11,897 bases of DNA from JAAZAI01 sp050942875 (GTDB lineage: Bacteria; Verrucomicrobiota; Kiritimatiellia; RFP12; UBA3636). The stretch is from positions 1-11,897 of the forward strand of contig JBMNOD010000098.1 of the NCBI GenBank assembly GCA_050942875.1, in the 5' to 3' direction. This document shows, piece after piece, positions 5,940-11,897 of this stretch. A program made the position numbers and the translations under genes. Every line of letters starts with the position of its first letter. The stretch's first letter is position 1. The notes below the pieces were generated by a model, which saw only the letters and a program-made list of their open reading frames with translations, did no database searches and was not told the DNA's origin.

Positions 5940-5956
5940 GGGGGCGGGACGCCCCC
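5940..5956. repeat. GC-rich inverted repeat GGGGGCG-GGA-CGCCCCC
   Basis: A perfect 7-bp stem (5940-5946 with 5950-5956) with a 3-nt loop lies between the SDR stub and the 3' end of the convergent alpha-galactosidase gene. It is placed where a terminator for that gene would be, but neither strand has a following T-tract, so it may be a dispersed repeat or a weak factor-assisted terminator. Confidence 0.5.
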
Positions 5957-5977
5957 GTCCTTTGCAAAAACCCGCCA

Positions 5978-7969
5978 TCAGCGATGCGCTTTGACGCAGT
6001 AGAGCAGCACGGTCGATGAACGGCGTTCGGGAAGCAGGATCTCCAGGTCCCCGGTCGTCCTTGCGATCGCCCCGGAGTCGAGGTTCTCCACTTCCACCGA
6101 CGCGCCTTCAGGAAGCCCCTTGAGCGTCATGCCGGCCTGGCTGGACGGCGATGCCGCCCGGCGAAACGCGAGCACCACGCCCTCGTTCAGCTCGGGGTCG
6201 TGGTACTGCCAGATCGCCCATGCCGCGGGATCCATCCCGGCGCTGCCATGGTTGTAGAAGTCGCAGGGGAAGTACTTGCGGATTCTGCGATATTCGTCGC
6301 AGCACTTCTTGGCCGCAGGCCAATCCACGGCTTCCTCCTTTTGAAACGCGGTGTTCCAATAAGCCACCCCATGGCTGGAGGAATAGGCGCTGCGCAACGA
6401 GTAGGCGTCGCTCAGCTTCACCGTGCAGCCATTGTAGGGGAGAAGCCGGGAAATCCCGGCGTTGTGGGCCTGGAGCACGTCGGCGTTGATGTTGAAGCCG
6501 CACTGGTAGTCGCTGCGGAAGAATGGAACCGACCTGCGCAAGGTCTCGATGTCGATGCGGCGACCGCCGCTGGCGCAGTTGTCGATGAGCATCTTCGGAA
6601 AGCGAGCGAGAAGTTCATCCCACAGACGGTACAAGCCGGTGATGTGGCGGATTTCCGAGATTCCCTCGCGATCCTTGGCGTCGTGCGCTTTCAAGGCATC
6701 CGAAGGATCAAAGTTGAAGTCCTGGCGGTAGCATGAAAATTCAAGCCGTTCCGCGTAGTCCGCCAGCATGTCGCGCACGATCTCCCGCGCGCGTTCGTTG
6801 CCGTAATGCAGAAGCGGGCCCGCCAGAAGATCCGGGTGCTCCCGGGCGAACCGGGTGGAGTCCACCACATGCTCCGGCTCGAACCAGAGCATGATTCCCA
6901 TGCCGGCGTCCTTCGCCGCATCGCGGACGTTTTCGAGTCCGTCCGGATGGATGCGGGCGTTCGGGATCCAGTCGCCGGTCCAGTCGCCCCAGTCGCCGGT
7001 GTAGGCGTCGTCGCACTTTTTGCTGTTCCCGTACCAGCCGGCGTCAATCCACAAATCTTCGTAGGCAAGTCCCTTTTCCTTCAGCGTCTTGAGGCGGTGG
7101 ATCATCTCGTCGGAGGTGATTCCGCCCCAAAGCTCGTAGGCGAACACGCCTTCCCGGATCCCGGGACGCGACGCGACGTGGGAAAAGCGATTGCGCAGGA
7201 GGCGGCGAAACTTGTTCCCGGCGTCCTCGCCCGGCCCGTAGTTCATCACGAGGATGCGGCTTGTGCGCAGCTTCTCCCCGGGCTCCAGGTAGAACCGCGC
7301 ATGCGCCATCCCTGCGGCAACGCGCACGCCTTCGTCGCCATCCTCGAACCGGACATGCCAGCCGCCCGACCAGCCAATGGCGACGATCGCGCCTTGCCCA
7401 TCCTGCGTCACCTCGAAAAAGGGGGCCTGGTTCTCGGACGAGCGGGCGCTGTCGTTCCCGATCTCATGCACCTTGTCGCGCAGCGGATGGAAATAATGCG
7501 TGGACGCTGCGAACTCGCGGGCGGAGACCGCGTCGCTCGTCGCGTAGTCGATCCCCGAAACGCATCCATTCATCGAAACGACCGCGCGGTCGCCGGGCAC
7601 GGCGATGTCGCCGAGGAACTTCTTCGGCGCAGGCGGCAGCGACACCAGGAAATCGCCATCGCGGATGTCGCTCAACACGGCGCTCTTCTCGGAAGAGGGA
7701 TTCTCGAACCACAGCACCCATTCGGTGGCGTTGTATTCCGGATGGCCGGCGGACTCCAGCGTCACCTTCAGGCGATCGTCCACCTGCATGGATTCATTCC
7801 CGGCCACAACGCGTCCGCCATAGCGGAACGAAAATGCCGGTCGCGGCATTCCATCTCGATCGTCGGTGGTTGGTTCCTTGTTTGTCGTACACGCGAGCGA
7901 GGGGTTCATGGCTTGTGTCGCGAAGGAGCCGGCTTTTTCTGCCGTTGGGATCGGGTTTTTCTTTTCCAT
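5978..7969 (-). CDS. GH36-type alpha-galactosidase
   Basis: This encodes 663 residues of the alpha-galactosidase clan, which removes terminal alpha-1,6-linked galactose (raffinose-type sugars, galactomannan side chains) by retaining hydrolysis. An N-terminal beta-sandwich (about 45-265) precedes a TIM barrel with WIDAGW (307-312), WFEPEH (362-367), RQDFN (415-419, likely nucleophile Asp417), DNCASGGRRID (463-473) and RSDY (485-488, likely acid/base Asp487). A C-terminal beta domain ends at 663. Catalytic residues appear intact. The start is uncertain: the first 40 residues look like unstructured linker, the nearest GAGG is about 15 nt from the ATG, and Met21 (followed by NPSLAC) or Met41 (just before the conserved FSFRYGGR) are alternatives. 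No convincing signal peptide is visible. It lies 46 bp downstream of the secreted repeat-protein gene on the same strand and is probably co-transcribed with it. Substrate assignment is from family only. Confidence 0.88.
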   Translation of the reverse strand: MEKKNPIPTAEKAGSFATQAMNPSLACTTNKEPTTDDRDGMPRPAFSFRYGGRVVAGNESMQVDDRLKVTLESAGHPEYNATEWVLWFENPSSEKSAVLSDIRDGDFLVSLPPAPKKFLGDIAVPGDRAVVSMNGCVSGIDYATSDAVSAREFAASTHYFHPLRDKVHEIGNDSARSSENQAPFFEVTQDGQGAIVAIGWSGGWHVRFEDGDEGVRVAAGMAHARFYLEPGEKLRTSRILVMNYGPGEDAGNKFRRLLRNRFSHVASRPGIREGVFAYELWGGITSDEMIHRLKTLKEKGLAYEDLWIDAGWYGNSKKCDDAYTGDWGDWTGDWIPNARIHPDGLENVRDAAKDAGMGIMLWFEPEHVVDSTRFAREHPDLLAGPLLHYGNERAREIVRDMLADYAERLEFSCYRQDFNFDPSDALKAHDAKDREGISEIRHITGLYRLWDELLARFPKMLIDNCASGGRRIDIETLRRSVPFFRSDYQCGFNINADVLQAHNAGISRLLPYNGCTVKLSDAYSLRSAYSSSHGVAYWNTAFQKEEAVDWPAAKKCCDEYRRIRKYFPCDFYNHGSAGMDPAAWAIWQYHDPELNEGVVLAFRRAASPSSQAGMTLKGLPEGASVEVENLDSGAIARTTGDLEILLPERRSSTVLLYCVKAHR

Positions 7970-8015
7970 GTCCGTCTAGAATTTCCTCAGGATGCAGTCT
8001 CAAGAAAAGGGCTTC

Positions 8016-10676
8016 TCACTTCACAATCAGCAGGAAGGCGGGGGCGCAATAACCGGGCAATCCGCCAACGAGCGTCAAGCCGTTGAAGGCGCCGCCTGTT
8101 TCGTCCGCCGCTGCAAACGTGCCCGTGATCGTGCCGTTTGCATCGGACACCACCGCAAAGCGCGTCGCCATCGCCGTCGCGCCGAGCGACCACGTTTCCT
8201 CCACGCCCTTCGTCTTGCCGCCCACCGAGAATGTGGCGTTGCCGCCGGCGCCATCCTTCGAGCTGTAGAGCCAGAGCGTGTACGGCTCGCTCTTCTTGAG
8301 CTTGTTGATCGTAAAGGTGTGGACATCGCCCGCGTCGGACGACACGATCCAGTTGTCGAGAAGCACGGAGCCAACGCCAACGCCGGCGCTGCCTTTGACG
8401 ATTGACGCACTGGAGTTGCGCGTGAGCGTCAGGGTCATGTTGCGGCGCGTGGCGCCGTCGGCTTCGGTGCAGTACTCCTGCCGTGCGACGGCGGTGCCGT
8501 CCGGGCGAACCGTGTTCCACTTCGTCCAGTCGCTCCAGCCCTCGCGCCCGCGCCCCCGGTATGCGGAGAACGAGCCTGCGCCTGTGTCGGAAAAATCGAC
8601 GTTCACGATGCTCGGTGCCGCCTCGCCCTCTTTGATGTAGCACACGCCGAGGCCGGTGCCGTCATTGTTGAAGTTTGCCACGGGATCGACAACGGCGTCC
8701 CAGCTTTCCCCCGCCTTCAGCCAAAGGCGGTCGCATTCGATCGAACCCTCGGCCGAATTGCCGCTGTAGCGAATCGGGTCGCGCGAGACGCATGCCGATG
8801 CGGCGACGTAGCCGTCCGCGGCAATGCTGAAGCGTATGCCGTCGTTGTAGCTGTCGTTGCCGCTGCTGAGATCCCGGGCGTGGCCTCGTACGCGATAGAC
8901 GCCGGCAGCCGGGACGTTCGCCCGCACCACCGGGCTTGCATTCGGGGAGCCGGGGGCGCCGGGGTGGGCCCACAGTTCGTTCGGAATCGTGCCCAGGAGC
9001 GCGTTGCCCGTCAGGTAGTATGCGCTGTCCGCCGATGCAATGCCGTTTGTCGCGAGGGCAATGCGCGGCAGATCGCCGTTCGACTGCGACGTGCCGAAGG
9101 CGTAGACGCACCAGCCCAGCTCCGTGCCGGACAGCGACAGGCTCGCGGGCATCGTCGTGAACGGGGCCGTTTGCGCGTTCGCCTTGTAGCCCACATCCCA
9201 CGTCGCGCCATCGTCGATCACATCGGCGAACGGGTGCGCCGTGCTGCCGCTCGACCATTGCGCCGAAAACGCCGTCGACGCATCATACACCTCGCCTGCC
9301 TCGCGGCGGAAAATGGCGGACAGGGTTGTCGCATCGCTGCTGATTTGGCCGCAAGGCGAAACGATGATGTCGATCGGCTCGCCGGTCGCCAACAGCCGGG
9401 CCTCGAATGCAAGAAGCGCCGTCGAGGAGAACTGCTCGGCGGAAATGTAGGCGTTCGTGACGACATGGTCGGCGATGTTCAAATGGACTCTGACGCCATT
9501 CGCATCGCCCGTGCCCTTGCTGACATCGCGTACGACGACCGTCCCTGAATACCAGCCGCTCACAGGCGGGCGGAAACGAAGCGTCGTCCAGCCCGTCGTC
9601 GGATTCGGATGGGTGTGCAGTTCTAACGGGGCGACAAGCGCCGCGTCCTGCGTGTCGGTCTCGTTCACCAGCAGATACGGAGACGTCCCTGCCGAGGCGT
9701 TCGCAAAGCCTCGCTCATTGCCGGCGCTCGCCCGCGTCGCCTGGGTCGGCAGCAAGGATGACGAAAGGCTGAAGTTTGTGGGCGCCCACGTCGCGAAGTC
9801 CACGCCGGACGGAACCGATGAAAGCATGTAGTTCCATGTGCCGTTCTTGATTGTGCCGTACGGATTTGAGTAGACCGTGCCGAGATTGTTCGTGAAGGCG
9901 ATGCCGGAATCGTAGAAGGCTCCCGCGTCTTCCCGGACGACAAACGCCTTCATGCCCGTTGCATCGCTGTTGTGCCCGCCGTTCGGGCCGATCACGAAAT
10001 CGAGCGTCTCGCCTGCCGCCATCCAGCGCACAGGCATTTGGAAGTCGAAACGGTGCGTCAGATGCGGGCTTGCGTCGCCGCCTGCGTAGTCTTCCAGCGA
10101 GACGATGCCTTTCGCCTGCAGCTTTCCGTTTGCCAGGAAGCACACGTCGGCGCCGGACGTGGCGTTGACGTTGTGGTCGGGAGGCTGTTTGTTCACGTCG
10201 TGCGCCGACAGGAATGCCGAATACCAGCCGTCTTCCGGCACGATGAACCGAAGCACGGCAAACGGATTCGCCGCCGTCGGGTTGCCTGGATGGATGTAGA
10301 GCTCGTCCGGTTCGATCGGCTCGCCTCCGCTGACGGGGATCGATGCGCCGCTCATGTTCACGCGAATGTACGGCGAAGCCGCGCCGCCGATGCCGTCGTA
10401 GTCACCCGTTGCGTAATGGCTGCCAAACGCAACCGTCGTGGTCGCCAGGCTGTCCTGGGCGCGAAGGTACTGCCACTTTCCACCGTCAGCGGCGGTATAG
10501 ACCGAGCCATCGGTTCCGACGTAGTCGCCGCTCTCGCAATTCTGGCGGAGCGCCTTGCCGCCGTCGTACACCGTTCGCGGAAACGCGATCTGGGCAGTCG
10601 CCATCAGGGCTGCCACACCAAGACAGACGGTCCGGCTTCCCCGCCCGTGTCGAGTCGTTGCATTCAACGTGAGCAT
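8016..10676 (-). CDS. Large secreted protein with three ~210-residue repeats
   Basis: This encodes 886 residues. The start is supported by AAGGGGAG 6 nt before the ATG. Residues 1-33 form a signal peptide (Arg-rich n-region, then VCLGVAALMATAQIAF), so export is expected. Three homologous repeats follow, starting at VYDGGKA (36), FYDSGIAF (254) and VYDASTAF (463). Each has an xHPG/xHPN segment with a beta-rich GWYS or GVYR strand (ELYIHPGNP near 125, LELHTHPNP at 351, ELWAHPGAP at 567) and ends in a GE-x-x-D-x-V-V-x-P segment with an asparagine/aspartate-rich turn (near 222, 432 and 656). A different domain (about 691-872) contains FTINKL, TLWLYSS, DANGTITGTF and FNGLTLVGG, and the protein ends 14 residues later. 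No sortase or PEP-CTERM tail is seen. I do not recognise the repeat family; beta-sandwich folds and a surface or carbohydrate-binding role are inferences, helped by the alpha-galactosidase gene directly downstream. Confidence 0.85.
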   Translation of the reverse strand: MLTLNATTRHGRGSRTVCLGVAALMATAQIAFPRTVYDGGKALRQNCESGDYVGTDGSVYTAADGGKWQYLRAQDSLATTTVAFGSHYATGDYDGIGGAASPYIRVNMSGASIPVSGGEPIEPDELYIHPGNPTAANPFAVLRFIVPEDGWYSAFLSAHDVNKQPPDHNVNATSGADVCFLANGKLQAKGIVSLEDYAGGDASPHLTHRFDFQMPVRWMAAGETLDFVIGPNGGHNSDATGMKAFVVREDAGAFYDSGIAFTNNLGTVYSNPYGTIKNGTWNYMLSSVPSGVDFATWAPTNFSLSSSLLPTQATRASAGNERGFANASAGTSPYLLVNETDTQDAALVAPLELHTHPNPTTGWTTLRFRPPVSGWYSGTVVVRDVSKGTGDANGVRVHLNIADHVVTNAYISAEQFSSTALLAFEARLLATGEPIDIIVSPCGQISSDATTLSAIFRREAGEVYDASTAFSAQWSSGSTAHPFADVIDDGATWDVGYKANAQTAPFTTMPASLSLSGTELGWCVYAFGTSQSNGDLPRIALATNGIASADSAYYLTGNALLGTIPNELWAHPGAPGSPNASPVVRANVPAAGVYRVRGHARDLSSGNDSYNDGIRFSIAADGYVAASACVSRDPIRYSGNSAEGSIECDRLWLKAGESWDAVVDPVANFNNDGTGLGVCYIKEGEAAPSIVNVDFSDTGAGSFSAYRGRGREGWSDWTKWNTVRPDGTAVARQEYCTEADGATRRNMTLTLTRNSSASIVKGSAGVGVGSVLLDNWIVSSDAGDVHTFTINKLKKSEPYTLWLYSSKDGAGGNATFSVGGKTKGVEETWSLGATAMATRFAVVSDANGTITGTFAAADETGGAFNGLTLVGGLPGYCAPAFLLIVK

Positions 10677-10732
10677 TGCATTCTCCCCTTGTTGTAGATT
10701 GTTGCGGGATACAACTTCGTACCACGGTCTCG

Positions 10733-10741
10733 ACTATACCA
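10733..10741 (-). promoter_or_regulatory. Possible extended -10 element for the secreted-protein gene
   Basis: On the minus strand TGGTATAGT supplies an extended -10 (TGn plus TATAGT, five of six consensus bases). The -35 position is only an A/T-rich stretch, so the call is tentative. It would give a leader of roughly 50 nt. That leader contains the short inverted repeat GTTGTA/TACAAC (10691-10696 with 10710-10715) just upstream of the ribosome-binding site. Confidence 0.35.
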
Positions 10742-10839
10742 CAAACCCCACATCAAAAAAAATGGCTTCCAGCGAACAATCTCATGGCCTATTGCGAACA
10801 GTTCAACAATGCGGTTGGACTGAGCCGGCTGCCTCCTTT

Positions 10840-10867
10840 TAGGAGTTACTTTTAGGAGTTAGGAGTT
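10840..10867 (+). repeat. Three TAGGAGTT repeats at the left edge of the transposase unit
   Basis: TAGGAGTT occurs at 10840-10847, 10853-10860 and 10860-10867. The first, with the preceding CTCCT (10833-10837), forms a small hairpin CTCCT-TTT-AGGAG. The last copy provides the GGAGTTTT at which the long direct repeat (10862) begins, so the array may record repeated end-joining or slippage at the element boundary. Confidence 0.6.
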
Positions 10868-10870
10868 TTA

Positions 10871-10883
10871 GGGGTCTGTCCCC
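10871..10883 (+). repeat. REP-like motif GGGGTCTGTCCCC upstream of transposase copy 1
   Basis: GGGG/CCCC stem with a TCTGT loop, followed by TATTTT. It is identical to the motif upstream of copy 2 and to the reverse complement of the doublet at 3036-3068. It lies 101 bp upstream of the start codon. Confidence 0.8.
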
Positions 10884-10893
10884 TATTTTGTGC

Positions 10894-10922
10894 TTGCATC
10901 CGCCATCCGCAGGTGCTATTCT
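10894..10922 (+). promoter_or_regulatory. Probable promoter of transposase copy 1
   Basis: A -35 TTGCAT (10894-10899) and a -10 TATTCT (10917-10922) are spaced 17 bp apart. Transcription would start near 10929, followed by the ribosome-binding site AGAGGTG (10961-10967) close to the ATG. Confidence 0.5.
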
Positions 10923-10971
10923 GTTCCAAAACACCACCAAAAGTGTCGAATTCCAACGAAAGAGGTGCACC

Positions 10972-11571
10972 ATGAGATTGCCAAGAGTTCTCGCGAAAGG
11001 CGAGGGGATCTACCACGTCATCAGCCGAATCTCCGGCCAGCGATTCCTGCTCGATGCCGAGGAGAAGCCCCGGCTTGAATGGCTGATGAACGCCGCCGCC
11101 GGCTTCTCCGGCGTTGACATCCTCGCCTACGCCTTCATGGACAACCACTTCCACATCCTCGTGAAGGTGCCGTTGCCACAGCTTGTCGACGATCAGGAGC
11201 TTTTCCGGCGCATGCGTCTGCTCTATGGCAAGAAGAAGACGGATCGCATCCTGGCCGAATGGGAGATGTGGGAGGACAAAGGCATGGCGGGCAGAGTCGT
11301 CGACGCCAAGTTTGCACTCCGGCGGCGCATGTACGACCTTTCGCAGTTCTGCAAGACGTTCAAGGAGACGTTCTCGATGATGTACAACGACCGCCACGAG
11401 CATAGCGGCACGATTTGGGGTTCGCGCTTCAAGAGCATCCTCCTTTCGCCCGACTACGGAGTTTTAGGGGTCTGTCCCCTATTTTGTGCTTGCATCCGCC
11501 ATCCGCAGGTGCTATTCTGTTCCAAAACACCACCAAAAGTGTCGAATTCCAACGAAAGAGGTGCACCATGA
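10972..11571 (+). CDS. REP-associated tyrosine transposase (RAYT), C-terminally truncated by the second copy
   Basis: The product belongs to the Y1/HUH transposase family that acts on single-stranded REP hairpins. Residues 1-162 are genuine: GIYHVISRI (12-20), the HUH metal-binding motif in MDNHFHILV (His59 and His61), and YDLSQFCKTF followed by MMYND (candidate catalytic Tyr138) and SGTIWGSRFKS. After SPDY (162) the normal C-terminal continuation is lost: the frame enters the duplicated upstream region of copy 2, adding 37 foreign residues before a TGA at 11569. The HUH and Tyr motifs survive, so residual activity cannot be excluded. Start: ATG at 10972 with AGAGGTG just upstream; the frame's earlier Met at 10888 lies upstream of the promoter and is not used. 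The stop overlaps the ATG of copy 2 (ATGA), a by-product of the junction rather than an evolved operon. Confidence 0.85.
   Translation: MRLPRVLAKGEGIYHVISRISGQRFLLDAEEKPRLEWLMNAAAGFSGVDILAYAFMDNHFHILVKVPLPQLVDDQELFRRMRLLYGKKKTDRILAEWEMWEDKGMAGRVVDAKFALRRRMYDLSQFCKTFKETFSMMYNDRHEHSGTIWGSRFKSILLSPDYGVLGVCPLFCACIRHPQVLFCSKTPPKVSNSNERGAP
11467..11479 (+). repeat. REP-like motif GGGGTCTGTCCCC upstream of transposase copy 2
   Basis: Same 13-mer and same TATTTT flank as at 10871, located 101 bp before the copy 2 start codon. It begins 9 bp inside the repeat edge. Confidence 0.8.
11490..11518 (+). promoter_or_regulatory. Probable promoter of transposase copy 2
   Basis: Duplicate of the copy 1 promoter: TTGCAT (11490-11495), 17-bp spacer, TATTCT (11513-11518). 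It lies inside the 3' end of the copy 1 reading frame. Confidence 0.45.
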
Positions 11572-11897
11572 GATTGCCAAGAGTTCTCGCGAAAGGCGAG
11601 GGGATCTACCACGTCATCAGCCGAATCTCCGGCCAGCGATTCCTGCTCGATGCCGAGGAGAAGCCCCGGCTTGAATGGCTGATGAACGCCGCCGCCGGCT
11701 TCTCCGGCGTTGACATCCTCGCCTACGCCTTCATGGACAACCACTTCCACATCCTCGTGAAGGTGCCGGTTCCGCAGCTTGTCGACGACCAGGAGCTTGT
11801 CCGGCGCATGCACCTGCTCTACGGCAAGAAGAAGGCGGATCGCATTCTGACCGAATGGGATCTGTGGGAGAAGAAGGGCATGATGGGCAGGGTCATC
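11568..11897 (+). CDS. Second REP-associated tyrosine transposase (RAYT), 3' end beyond the window
   Basis: There are 110 codons, open to the window edge. Residues 1-66 match copy 1 exactly at protein and DNA level, including the HUH motif HFH at 59-61. From residue 67 onward the two diverge (10 differences in the last 44 residues, for example VPVPQ against VPLPQ and WEKKGMMGRVI against WEDKGMAGRVV), so this is a distinct paralog downstream of the shared block. The ribosome-binding site AGAGGTG is the same. The catalytic tyrosine region and C-terminus lie outside the window, so intactness cannot be judged. Confidence 0.85.
   Translation, partial: MRLPRVLAKGEGIYHVISRISGQRFLLDAEEKPRLEWLMNAAAGFSGVDILAYAFMDNHFHILVKVPVPQLVDDQELVRRMHLLYGKKKADRILTEWDLWEKKGMMGRVI

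Larger units (their letters stand above)
10862..11172 (+). repeat. Left copy of a perfect 311-bp direct repeat
   Basis: Every base from 10862 to 11172 is identical to 11458-11768, an offset of 596 bp. The repeat contains the REP motif, promoter, ribosome-binding site and first 67 codons of the transposase. Beyond 11172 identity falls at once to about 84% (20 mismatches in the 129 bp available). Confidence 0.95.
11458..11768 (+). repeat. Right copy of the perfect 311-bp direct repeat
   Basis: Identical to 10862-11172. Its left edge cuts into copy 1 directly after the codon for Tyr162, at the sequence GGAGTTTT, which is also the left edge of the first copy. Confidence 0.95.

Noticed and set aside
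5940..5956. Strong intrinsic terminator between the convergent genes
   Set aside because: The stem is perfect, but neither strand has the T-tract an intrinsic terminator needs, so it was kept only as an inverted repeat.
6806..8086. 426-codon plus-strand frame opposite the alpha-galactosidase
   Set aside because: No recognisable motifs, and it covers the 5' two-thirds of a gene with intact catalytic motifs on the other strand; it is a composition shadow.
10840..11480. CRISPR-like repetition near the transposases
   Set aside because: The repeats are short, unevenly spaced or long duplicated gene segments; there are no regular repeat-spacer units and no cas genes.
11568..11571. ATGA stop-start overlap between the two transposase frames, resembling translational coupling
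   Set aside because: The stop arises because truncated copy 1 reads through the duplicated leader of copy 2, so the overlap is an accident of the junction.

Overview
The window looks like accessory or chromosomal DNA from a Gram-negative, high-GC member of the PVC group (Kiritimatiellota, Lentisphaerota or Verrucomicrobiota). This is an inference from three things: an LptG-like lipopolysaccharide exporter permease, several divergent glycoside hydrolase and sugar-enzyme genes, and a large secreted repeat protein of a style common in that group. No marker gene fixes the taxonomy.

Layout. Bases 1-103 (minus strand) probably hold the 5' end of a gene leaving the window. Bases 104-548 have no convincing gene but contain a 9-bp CTAG repeat, a G13 run, an inverted repeat, a triple 8-mer and a near-consensus sigma-70 promoter (499-527). 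The promoter serves a 65-aa protein (549-746), which is followed by a GH2 beta-mannosidase-like gene (798-2993). The GH2 protein keeps the family fold but appears to have lost its catalytic residues. Bases 2994-3267 hold a doublet of the REP-like motif GGGGACAGACCCC, a 9-bp repeat and a tRNA promoter, then tRNA-Val(UAC) with an encoded CCA. A sugar phosphate isomerase/epimerase (3461-4246) and an LptF/LptG permease (4264-5394) follow on the same strand, 17 bp apart.

Bases 5395-5977 are a gene graveyard: a hairpin, a REP-like remnant, the C-terminal stub of a Gfo/Idh/MocA oxidoreductase, a frameshifted N-terminal stub of a short-chain dehydrogenase and a GC-rich inverted repeat. On the minus strand, an 886-aa secreted protein with three ~210-residue repeats (10676 to 8016) and a GH36 alpha-galactosidase (7969 to 5978) lie 46 bp apart and probably form one transcription unit.

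The right end (10862-11897) carries two head-to-tail copies of a REP-associated tyrosine transposase (RAYT, Y1/HUH family), each preceded by the REP motif GGGGTCTGTCCCC and its own promoter. The copies are identical for 311 bp and then drop abruptly to about 84% identity. The first is truncated by the second, and the second runs off the window. The same REP motif occurs as the inverted doublet near the tRNA, tying the transposase to its likely target repeat.

Functionally this is a carbohydrate-handling neighbourhood (GH2-like, GH36, isomerase, oxidoreductase relics) scattered with REP/RAYT elements. I see no defence system, CRISPR array or phage module. The points most worth following up are the RAYT tandem with its REP sites and the GH2 pseudoenzyme.
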